Assembly: GCA_001769655.1 (NCBI GenBank)
Contig: MEPC01000023.1
Span: 124,001 to 188,000 of the forward strand
Direction: 5' to 3'
DNA length: 64,000 nucleotides
Origin: Bacteroidetes bacterium RIFCSPLOWO2_12_FULL_37_12
GTDB lineage: Bacteria > Bacteroidota > Bacteroidia > 2-12-FULL-37-12
Shown here: positions 1 through 8,900 of the stretch, one piece after another
Layout of the letters: each line of letters opens with the position of its first letter
Position numbering within the stretch: position 1 is the first letter of the stretch
Program-made: the position numbers and the translations under genes
Notes under the pieces: generated by a model
What the model was told of the DNA's origin: nothing
Seen by the model: the letters and a program-made list of their open reading frames with translations, nothing else
Databases searched by the model: none

Positions 1-1881
1 GATCAAACTCTTTCTGCTGCTGTTTTCGACGAGTTTAAAGAAGCTGTAAAAGAAAATAAAAAAATGCTTGTGTTTATAAAAGACTATAATAAATTATCCG
101 AACAAAAATTAGAAATTATAAACTGTCACGAACTACAACTATTCATCACAGAAAGTGAATTGATTTGGTTTTATAGAAAAATTAAATCAATAAAATTTGA
201 ACCATACAAGTCACTTATAAATTATTATGAGAAATTAATAAGCGGAATTCGTCAATATGATCAAAGAAATGGAATTCCAGAAAACCTTTGGAAATATTAT
301 ATTTATGATGATGATTCAGAATTTCAAAGAATAAATGAAGTATATGTTAAACCAAAACAATATGACATTGCAGAAGAATTTATTAAAAGAAATAAATTTT
401 TAATAATTATTGGATCTGCGAATATTGGCAAAACATCTTTAGCATTATTTCTTTCATCCAAGATTTTACAATACTTCAATCTATCAAGTATCTTTAAAAT
501 TGAAAATGAGCATATACTTAATATAAAAAATATCAAAAACTCAGTAATAATATTAGATGATGTTTTCGGAAAATCAGAATTAAAAACTAATTATGTAAAT
601 GATTTTGAAGCAATTATAAGACTTAAAGAAAATAATTTCGTAATCTTAACTTCAAGAGAGAATTTGTTGCTCGAATTAACAAGAACGAGAAATAGATTTA
701 GTGAATACTCAAATTCTGAATTAGAACCTTATTTCATAAAATTAGAACAAGAGGGTACTTATTCTAATATGGATTTGAAAAATATATTAGAAAATCATAT
801 TAATTACTATGTTAATAATGGGACTATAAAGAGAAGCGATACTCAAATTACTTTTAGGAATAAAGAAAGAATAATATCTGAATTGAGGTTCCCACACAAT
901 TATGAGTTATTCGTTAGAGAACAATTAAGTAAGTTTTCAAAAGGTGAAGTAGATATAGATCGAGCAATAGAGAATGCTAAACATATAAAGCGTGAAGCAA
1001 AAAATTGGTTTTTAACATTAGATATAAATAAAAAAGTATTTATTTTACTCATATATTTCTTCCAGGGAATAAAACCTAAAATATTTAATGCTATTTATAC
1101 TGCACTCGTCCAAAAATTAAAAGAAAGGCATATTAGTTTAAATCTAATAAGAATTGATGATTTAAAAAACATGACATCACATTTTGTAACTGTTTCAGAT
1201 ACTATCCGATTCAGACATTCTAACTATTTAGAAGGTGTGAGTGAAGGTATACGTGATAATTTCTTAACAGAAACAGAAATGATTTTTTCTAATTTAAAAC
1301 TAATTCTTTATCCTTATCTTAAAAGAAATATTTTTTCTTTATACTACTTGAGAAAATTTACTGATATGTTTCTTGTAAGACCTCTTGTTTTTGTTTTTTT
1401 ATCTTTTACTTCTCCTCTTATTTGGTCTATTGGAATATTGATTAAGCTTGAAAGTAAAGGTCCGACCATTTATAGACAGATAAGAATTAGAAGTGATGGA
1501 AAACCAATACTTTGTATTAAATTTAGAACAGTAACTATAAGAGAGTATGATAAAATTTATAGTAATATAGATAAACCTGAAGTTACTAAAGTTGGACAGT
1601 TTTTAAGGAGAACTGGGTTAGCTAATTTGCCCCTAATTTTTAATGTTTTGAAAGGCGACCTTAGTATTTTTAATATGTCGGAAACATATAAGGTAAAAGA
1701 TTGGGTAGAGTATCTTCCTCCATATAAATCAAGTGAATTAATTGAGCTTAAAAATACAATAAGATATTCAATACCTAAATTTTATGCTCTAATTCCAGAA
1801 TTTACTACCAGTGTGATTAAGAAATGGAAATCTGATAAATATTCAGAGATTCGAGAAATTGCTATGTCATTTAAAGTTTAA
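1..1881 (+). CDS. STAND-type NTPase fused to a degenerate phosphoglycosyl transferase domain (5' truncated)
   Basis: The frame is open from base 1, so the true start lies upstream; residue numbers count from the first in-frame ATG at 64. The stretch just before and after that ATG (KENKKMLVFIKD) resembles a DUF4062-type effector-associated domain, but weakly. Residues 117-125 (GSANIGKTS) are a Walker A loop and D165-D166 in VIILDDVFG a Walker B, followed by VILTSRE, as in STAND/nSTAND3 NTPases of antiphage proteins. From about residue 428 the protein becomes a monotopic phosphoglycosyl transferase (bacterial sugar transferase) domain: a hydrophobic re-entrant helix with Ser-Pro, KGPTIYRQ, KFRTV, TKVGQFLRRTGL and FNVLKGDLS. 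The catalytic Asp-Glu of the usual SLDELPQ is A520-N521 here, and the GPRP motif after KGDLS is also gone. I infer a membrane-bound NTPase with a dead enzyme domain, probably a defence protein. The domain calls come from motifs only. Confidence 0.72.
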   Translation, partial: DQTLSAAVFDEFKEAVKENKKMLVFIKDYNKLSEQKLEIINCHELQLFITESELIWFYRKIKSIKFEPYKSLINYYEKLISGIRQYDQRNGIPENLWKYYIYDDDSEFQRINEVYVKPKQYDIAEEFIKRNKFLIIIGSANIGKTSLALFLSSKILQYFNLSSIFKIENEHILNIKNIKNSVIILDDVFGKSELKTNYVNDFEAIIRLKENNFVILTSRENLLLELTRTRNRFSEYSNSELEPYFIKLEQEGTYSNMDLKNILENHINYYVNNGTIKRSDTQITFRNKERIISELRFPHNYELFVREQLSKFSKGEVDIDRAIENAKHIKREAKNWFLTLDINKKVFILLIYFFQGIKPKIFNAIYTALVQKLKERHISLNLIRIDDLKNMTSHFVTVSDTIRFRHSNYLEGVSEGIRDNFLTETEMIFSNLKLILYPYLKRNIFSLYYLRKFTDMFLVRPLVFVFLSFTSPLIWSIGILIKLESKGPTIYRQIRIRSDGKPILCIKFRTVTIREYDKIYSNIDKPEVTKVGQFLRRTGLANLPLIFNVLKGDLSIFNMSETYKVKDWVEYLPPYKSSELIELKNTIRYSIPKFYALIPEFTTSVIKKWKSDKYSEIREIAMSFKV

Positions 1882-2320
1882 TAGCAAAGAACTCAAATGA
1901 CACAAATTTCAAACAATATGATTAAAAAAAACATACTTTTAAAAATTATATCCGCCAAATTTTGTTTTCAAAACATTTAAATGTACTATGAACTATATTA
2001 GTGATTCTTTTTTTTTACATGACGAAAAGAATATTTCAATAGCATTAATACCTTGTTGTAAAGTTTTTTTTACAATAACAATTCTTCTTTCTTTGATTAA
2101 TTACTTTTTTATATTTGAGAGATACGCACATCATTGTCAAACGGAAATGAGCATATCCATGGTACCCATCTATTTATAATTTCAATTTTAAGGTTATAAA
2201 TAATTCATTGAGTAAAATTACTTTGCTGAATGATGGAATATGATTTATTTTAGTAATTTTGGCAACAAATTAAAGTAAGTTTTTTCGAAAGCTGACGCTT
2301 ATTACAATATTTGAAATAAT
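1882..2320. other. gene-free stretch
   Basis: Very AT-rich spacer of about 440 bases between the NTPase and the HEPN-like gene. It holds a 63-codon open frame (1988-2179) with no recognisable protein character and a promoter-like box near 2254. I see no repeat or RNA gene here. Confidence 0.5.
2254..2261 (+). promoter_or_regulatory. candidate -7 promoter box for the HEPN/ATPase unit
   Basis: TAATTTTG matches the Bacteroidota -7 element TAnnTTTG and lies about 60 bases before the ATG at 2321. A TTTG at 2222-2225 is farther upstream than the usual -33 spacing, so this is a weak call. Confidence 0.35.
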
Positions 2321-3028
2321 ATGAAAAGATTAACCGAAGAAATAATTAAATCACTACACTTAAAGTTCGGGGATAATTTAAAGCTATGCTTTTCTGATGA
2401 TATTACCATGCTCGAAGAGGTAGAGATTAAGTCAAGGGCATCCTATCTATTAGGACAGATGTTTCATGGTGACATTGATATTTCTGACACGCAAAAAGAA
2501 ATCACCGCCATTTACCCAGAAATATTTACTGACTTAAGTGTCTCCATTTACTTAAGCTGTTGTGCAATCGACAATTCTCCAAAAATTTTACTTAGGCGTG
2601 TTTTAGAACTTGGTATAGCGATAGTATACTTATGGGACATGCCTTATAAATACTGGAATTGGAAAAAGAATGACGATTACAATAATGATTTGAATTTCAA
2701 AGAAATGTTGGACTATCTAAATAATGCAGGATATATAGATTTTGTGAATTATGAAAACAGTTCTTCAATCACAGAATTTATCAATAAAAATGTAATAAAT
2801 AAAGTTTATCGTGAATTAAGTAATGTTATTCATGGAAAGTTAGAGAATTTCGAATCTAACAATCCCGATAGATTCAATCATAAAAAAGAAGACTTAATAC
2901 ATATATTGAATTATACACTTAAAATTGAGAATATACTTCTATCCATATGGAAAGCCCGGTTTCCTATCCACTTTTCTAAGATGGAAAAAGAATTATTAGC
3001 AATATCAAAATATAACTATGATTACTGA
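2321..3028 (+). CDS. HEPN-like protein of unknown function
   Basis: A 235-residue, mostly helical, charged protein without signal peptide or membrane segment. Near the C-terminus YRELSNVIHGK gives an Arg-x6-His pattern (R164 and H171), the type of motif (R-x4-6-H) that forms the RNase active site of HEPN domains; 'LSNVIHG' is a common form in HEPN-like families. The stop codon overlaps the next gene by 11 bases (3018-3028), so the two are almost certainly co-translated. HEPN proteins are frequent toxins or RNase effectors in defence and toxin-antitoxin systems, and pairing with a P-loop ATPase fits that. The family assignment is an inference from one motif; the rest of the sequence is not one I recognise. 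Confidence 0.6.
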   Translation: MKRLTEEIIKSLHLKFGDNLKLCFSDDITMLEEVEIKSRASYLLGQMFHGDIDISDTQKEITAIYPEIFTDLSVSIYLSCCAIDNSPKILLRRVLELGIAIVYLWDMPYKYWNWKKNDDYNNDLNFKEMLDYLNNAGYIDFVNYENSSSITEFINKNVINKVYRELSNVIHGKLENFESNNPDRFNHKKEDLIHILNYTLKIENILLSIWKARFPIHFSKMEKELLAISKYNYDY

Positions 3029-4757
3029 TACAAATAAAGATCTTGATTTGCTTCAAGCAGCTAGATGCGAGGATCTTAAGTATGATGAAATAAAGAACTT
3101 AACTGTTCTGAGTAATTATGAAAGAGAAATCGTTGATAAATTAAAAATGCCAGGAGCACACTTGTTACAAGGAGCAAGGGGTGTTGGAAAGTCGCAATTA
3201 TTACGACAAGCCGAAATAGAGATAGATGAGCATTTTAATACAGAAAAAAAAATATCGATATACATAAATTTTAAAACAAGTCCGTTGTTAGAGGGTATCA
3301 GTATTAATGATAAGAATGCCTTCCAAGTGTGGGTTGGCGCAAAAATCTTACAGAGTGTACATCAAAAATTGGAATTTTTAAATTTGATCAACTCTCAAAA
3401 CTCTGACGATCCGTATCAAAAAATATTTAATATTGGTAGTGCAAATATTACTCAAGAATTTCTTTCAGAGAAAATTCACCAAATTCAAAACTATGCGCTT
3501 GCAGCTGACAAAGAGTTAGAATCTAAGAAAATTGGTAGTGATTTTATTGATAAGGTAAATGACATCAATTTCATAAGGGATACACTTGTAACATTGGTTA
3601 GTAAGCTTAACGTAGATAGGGTAATTTTCCTATTTGATGAGGTCGCACACACTTTTATTCCCGCCCAACAAGAAATCTTCTTTGAAATATTCAAGTTGTT
3701 ACATGGCAATTCAATTGCTGTCAAAGCAGCTGTTTACCCTACTGTTACTTCGTATGGTAAGAATTTTGAAATTGGACATGATGCAATATTAATTTCACTC
3801 GATCGATTTGAAACAGGGACAGGATTACTTCAGATGCGTGAATTATTCAGAAATTTATTTAATAAAAGAACTGAAGAAAATAGTAATCTAAGAAAACGAA
3901 TATATTCTAAGGGTGAATTATTAGATCAGTGTATTTACATGTCTTCTGGAAACCCAAGGGCATTCTTGCATATTCTGTTAAGGGCAATTGATAAGGGTTA
4001 CAATGTCTATGGTGTAAATTCAGCCATACAAGAATATGTTGATGAGGAATTAATTCCATACCACAATCAAGTTGCAAGAAGACTTCCAAGATTTGCTAAT
4101 CATGTATCAAATGGTCTTGATTTAACTAGAAATTATCTAATTAAAGAAATTAAAAATAAAAATGACAGGGAAAAACAATCCGGATATCAGTCAGCTTTCT
4201 TCACCATAGACCGTGATATTTCTCCAAACTTCAAAATCTCTTTGGACTTGCTTTGTTACTCAGGTATTCTTACTAAGAAGGGTACGGTAAAAATCGCATA
4301 TAAGAGAACTGGTCAAAGATATATGGTTCATTTAGCACTTATGATTACGGAAAAAGCATTTACCACAAATAACATTATAGATGCTGTAAATGCATTAAGT
4401 TTAACTGATTATCGAGAGTTCAGCAGTACAGATTCCAATATTGTAAAGTATTCACTGAAGATAAAGGAAGGTGGTGATTTGTGTGGAAAATGTGGGGAAG
4501 AAGTAGCATTAGATGCTAAATTTTGTTCTCACTGTGGTGAACAAATTGAAAGAACCTCATTAATAAGCAAACTTTTGGATGATTCAATAGAGCAAATTTC
4601 GATTAGTTATGGAATTGCAAAGAGGGTAAAGGAATATTATCCAAAGGTTGGTGATTTACTGCAAGTAACAAAAACTGACTTAATGGAAATCGGCTACATT
4701 GGGCCAATTCGATCAAGAATTGTAAAAAATGCTGTTGAAGAATATATTTCCGGATAA
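3018..4757 (+). CDS. P-loop ATPase with zinc ribbon and helix-hairpin-helix
   Basis: A 579-residue cytoplasmic protein. Residues 52-59 (GARGVGKS) are Walker A; D207-E208 in VIFLFDEV are Walker B. The arrangement (HLLQGARGVGKSQLL, then SGNPRAFLHILLRAI) is that of the AAA/STAND-like ATPases near the ORC/Cdc6 and Sll1717 groups. C489, C492, C503 and C506 form a zinc ribbon (CGKCG and CSHCG). The last 60 residues (about 515-579) contain a helix-hairpin-helix-like segment, LMEIGYIGPIRSRIV, typical of DNA contact. The start overlaps the HEPN-like gene. I infer a sensor or switch that controls the HEPN partner, with DNA or nucleic acid binding at the C-terminus. No nuclease motif is visible in the protein itself. 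Confidence 0.7.
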   Translation: MITDTNKDLDLLQAARCEDLKYDEIKNLTVLSNYEREIVDKLKMPGAHLLQGARGVGKSQLLRQAEIEIDEHFNTEKKISIYINFKTSPLLEGISINDKNAFQVWVGAKILQSVHQKLEFLNLINSQNSDDPYQKIFNIGSANITQEFLSEKIHQIQNYALAADKELESKKIGSDFIDKVNDINFIRDTLVTLVSKLNVDRVIFLFDEVAHTFIPAQQEIFFEIFKLLHGNSIAVKAAVYPTVTSYGKNFEIGHDAILISLDRFETGTGLLQMRELFRNLFNKRTEENSNLRKRIYSKGELLDQCIYMSSGNPRAFLHILLRAIDKGYNVYGVNSAIQEYVDEELIPYHNQVARRLPRFANHVSNGLDLTRNYLIKEIKNKNDREKQSGYQSAFFTIDRDISPNFKISLDLLCYSGILTKKGTVKIAYKRTGQRYMVHLALMITEKAFTTNNIIDAVNALSLTDYREFSSTDSNIVKYSLKIKEGGDLCGKCGEEVALDAKFCSHCGEQIERTSLISKLLDDSIEQISISYGIAKRVKEYYPKVGDLLQVTKTDLMEIGYIGPIRSRIVKNAVEEYISG

Positions 4758-5006
4758 TACTGTCGCCGACATTTAACCAAGTGGTCGAAAATCCATTTTA
4801 CAAAGGATTGAACTTTAATGCTTCAAATTAGCTAATAATAATTAAGATGGGCTTTTCAGTTACTCAGCTAAAAATTGACAGTAAGCTTTTCACCATTCCA
4901 AATAAAAATTGAAACCATTAAACCTCCTCTCTGACCGGAAGAATCCCTTTTAAATTAAGTGCTTTATGTTAAATGTTGTGCTTTTAGAGAGGAAGTATTT
5001 ATGTAT

Positions 5007-5813
5007 CTATTCACACCAGCCCAAAGGGTATTTGCCGTAAACATTCACGTATGCTTTTACTTTTGCAGGAGGATTTGACTTCAAGTGCTTTTTTTCTTCT
5101 TCGTATATTTTATCAAATTCATTTTGTAACCTACGTATCCCTTCTTGCTTTTCTTCTTTTTCTTTTTCCTGCAAGAACGATTTTTCAGGAGAATAATTAG
5201 CGATGTCTTCTTTTTCTTCCCTTAACCCACTAAAATCTACTAATCCCATTCGTGGATAATAATATTTCCAAAAACAATTCTCGGCTTTCAATCGCTGAAA
5301 AATCATTCGATAAACCGGAGTTAAATCTGCTCGTGAATGGATCCATATTGAACCCATGTAAAAGTCCATGTAGTCATAACGGTTTTCTTCAGATCCCATG
5401 TTCAGGTAATCGGCAATAAATCCAGCGGCTCCTCTGAAGGAACCAATTTCATAAATACCTTTTTTGTCTATTACCTCATGATTGTCAGAAAAAATATCCC
5501 AGAGGCAATATCCTATAAGTTCTTGCATTTCTCTTTTGGGTTCAAAAGGACTGGGTTTGTATTCTTTTTTAATTTTCTCCAAGGTGGGAGGAGGATCTGG
5601 TTGCCCCGCTTTTCCTTTTTTCAAAGCGCTTAAATTAGTATGAAAACGCATCGCTTCTTCAAATTGTTGTTCAGGGGTTGGATGAAAACATAAATACAAA
5701 TCCGTTTTTTCCCAACCTTCTGGCGCCAGCAATGCAAATACATCATCTCCCGAAAATCCCTGAGGGAAAAGTTTATTGAACAATGCTATTGATTTTTCTT
5801 CTGAATGATCCAT
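5007..5813 (-). CDS. conserved-looking hypothetical protein
   Basis: 268 residues, no signal peptide and no membrane helix; I do not recognise the family. The middle (about residues 95-200) is compact and aromatic-rich, with the segment EIGSFRGAAGFIADYLN, and looks like a folded enzyme-like or binding domain. Residues about 205-250 are rich in Glu and Lys and probably form a coiled coil. It stands alone on the minus strand between the defence-like unit and the PKD gene. The ATG at 5813 is the only good start. Function unknown. Confidence 0.7.
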   Translation of the reverse strand: MDHSEEKSIALFNKLFPQGFSGDDVFALLAPEGWEKTDLYLCFHPTPEQQFEEAMRFHTNLSALKKGKAGQPDPPPTLEKIKKEYKPSPFEPKREMQELIGYCLWDIFSDNHEVIDKKGIYEIGSFRGAAGFIADYLNMGSEENRYDYMDFYMGSIWIHSRADLTPVYRMIFQRLKAENCFWKYYYPRMGLVDFSGLREEKEDIANYSPEKSFLQEKEKEEKQEGIRRLQNEFDKIYEEEKKHLKSNPPAKVKAYVNVYGKYPLGWCE

Positions 5814-5931
5814 GGCTATAAAGTTATGAATTAATTGTCACATCAGTTTGTGAAAACTCTCAGTCACCCGACAAAAGCCATTAATTGTACTTGTAACTTA
5901 CGATTTTTGAGAGTAATTTTGAATTTTCACT

Positions 5932-5978
5932 AACATCCAATATCCAACATCCAACATCCCATCTCCCCATCTCCCCCC
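5932..5978. repeat. short-period tandem array before the PKD gene
   Basis: Degenerate 9-bp units of the form ATCCAACAT drift into ATCTCCCC units and end directly at the start codon of the PKD gene at 5979. Confidence 0.6.
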
Positions 5979-8900
5979 ATGTTCAACCCCCAAAACATCA
6001 AACATCTCACTTTCACCGGATTCATTTTCCTGCTCCCATTCACCACCCACGCCCAACTCATAGCCGACTTTTCTGCCGACACTTCCTACGGATGCTCTCC
6101 TTTGCTGATAAATTTTTCCGACAAATCCACTGGAATCCCGACTGCCTGGTTCTGGGATTTCGGTAATGGCAACACCTCCGTTCTCCAAAACCCAAGTACG
6201 GTTTACCTGAAACCCGGATTTTATACCGTGAAACTAATTGCCTCCAATGATACAATGAGTGACACTCTCATACGCAATGCTTTTATAATTGCTTATTCTC
6301 CTCCCACTTCCAATTTTTCTGCTACTCCACTAACAGGTTGCGCTCCCCTGCCGGTAACGTTCACTGACCGTTCCTCGCCTAATTCCAGCGCCATAGTGAC
6401 ATGGTACTGGGATTTTGGTGACGGTAATTATAGTAATGATAGAAACCCTAAGCATAGCTATACTACCGGCGGAAGTTTTACAGTGGCACTGATTACAACC
6501 GATGCCAATGGGTGCAATAATTATTTTTCTATCGGAAATTATGTAAAAGTTTATAAGCCCCATGCTGAAATATCATCTCCCGGTATTATTTGTGCCGACA
6601 ATAATACAGTGACACTAAATCAGAAATCAACAGGTGAAGAAATCACTTTTCGTTGGGATTTTGGAGATGCAAGTCCTGTTTCCACGCTACCTTTTCCGGA
6701 ACATACTTTCCCTTCACAGGGCTCGTATTCCATTTCACTTTTTATTTCCGATAAACTGAATTGTCGAGATTCGTCATTGAAAAATATTACCATCACCGAC
6801 TTTAATGCCGATTTCACTTACACCGTCAATTGTTTTGAGGATGAATATGACACGACTTTTCTTATGGATTTCAACGATATATCCTCTCCTTTACCTGTCG
6901 CCTGGCAGTGGGATTTCGGAGATGGGAAAAAAGCCGCTATTCAGAATGTGGACAATCTTTATATCCGCGATACCAGTTACGAAATTACATTGATTGCCCG
7001 TTCTTCTACCGGATGCAGTGACACGATGCGAAAAATATACAGTCCCCCCCGTGCTGTGTTTGAGCCCACTCCCGATTCTACTTGTTTTAATCCCGGATTG
7101 ATTGACTTTGAAAATTTTTCCACCGGCAGTGATTCCATTTATTTTAAATGGTTTATGGGAAACGGTGTTATCACAGATAGCATTCATCCTTCCATCTATT
7201 ATTCCATTCCCGACTCAATTTACGACCAACTATTTTATGTTCATTTAATTACTTACAATAAATTCGGTTGCAGTGACACTTCGAAAGATTCGGTATATGT
7301 TATCCGGAATATTCTTTCGTTAGTCACAGACCCTCCTAAAGGATGTACACCGCTTACCGTAGAGTTCAGTGACAGTGTTCGCTCCATCTCTCCAATTACA
7401 GAACGGATTTATGATTTCGGAGATGGCAGTGCCACTGTATCCGAACACAACCCAGTTCACACCTATAACACGACCGGCTATTATCCTGTAAAATTAATTA
7501 TAGAAAACGAAACGGGATGCCGCGACACGTTAGAATACAGATATATCCGTGCAGGCGCTTTGCCTTTGTCTGTTGATTTTGGAATCTTACCGAATGACAC
7601 TTTCTGTCATCATAACATATTACAATTTAATGATCTCTCAGTCGCTTCAGGAGCAGATTTCCCCATCAATGACTGGTGTTGGATTTTTCACTACGCAGGA
7701 GGCATGGGTCATCCGGATTCTTTAAATGACTCCGGATATGTTCCCCCTATTGTTATTTGCGAGGACTCCGGTTTTGTAGAAGTACACACCTCTGTCGCAA
7801 CTGTACAAAATCCACCCCATGATTTTGATGAATATGAATCGAATTGTTATTCATCGTTAGTTCCGGAAGATTCATTCAGTTGGGTAAAAAACACCGCTAT
7901 ATATGGATTGGATTCGGTCCTGCTTTATGCCGGTTACAATGGATGTTATGATTCAATTGTAAAGCCGGTTTTTGAGCATCCTCCTACCGCCGTTCCCGGT
8001 TATTATATTCCTGATGATAGCCGTTGTTATCTCTCTTCCTGCAGTCCTCCCGTGACATTTGGATTTTTTAATGGAAGCGTTGAATTTGATTCTACTGTTT
8101 ATTTTCGCATCAAACATAAAAAATCAGAAACGGAATATGATTTTGAATGGAATCTTGATTCGTTGGATGATCCATTGTTTCACGAAAGGGATTCTACAAC
8201 CACGCGTGACAGTGTAATGAAGAAAACATTTATCAATTTTACAAGAGCAGGGGAATATGAAATTTTTATTTCAGTTCATAATACAATAACCAATTGCACG
8301 GATATACGGAACCGCCTTATAACCATTGATAGTGTCACTACGGGTTTTACTATTGACCCTCCTTCAAGTTGCCTTAGCGAAAACCGTTTTACTTTTACCG
8401 ATACATCTAAAAGTTATTTTGGTAAAATTCATGCCATGACCTGGCTTTTCGGAGACGGTGACTCTGCCTCAACTATTGAAAGCAAATATGATCATGGATT
8501 GAATTGGACTGCTTACATGAAAACCTGTCCCGTTATACACGGTCCTACCGATAGCATTTTACCCAAACATGGATGGGGAGCCAATACTTCAGGTTTGTAT
8601 AAAAAACCTACTCATGTATATAAAGATACGGGTATGTTCATAGTACGTCTTATTCTTTCGGTAGAAGTTCCAAGCAGAATGAATAGCGCGAGTAAATTTG
8701 ATTATTATTATTGCAAGTATGAATTAGTTGATACCGTTTATTTGCGGGGCACAAAAGCCCGTTATGCCGTAAGTGACTCTACCCAGTGTCTTGATTATGA
8801 ATACCAGTTTACCGATATATCCTACAGTACAGGAAATATTATTTCTTATGATTGGGATTTTAATGATAACACTCCTCATGAAATCATACCAAACCCTAAG

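Noticed and set aside
1988-2179. 63-codon open frame between the NTPase and HEPN-like gene
   Set aside because: Phe/Ile-rich with no homology sign and no promoter box close by.
5898-6188. Minus-strand open frame of 96 codons
   Set aside because: Gly/Glu-rich shadow of the tandem array and the start of the PKD gene.
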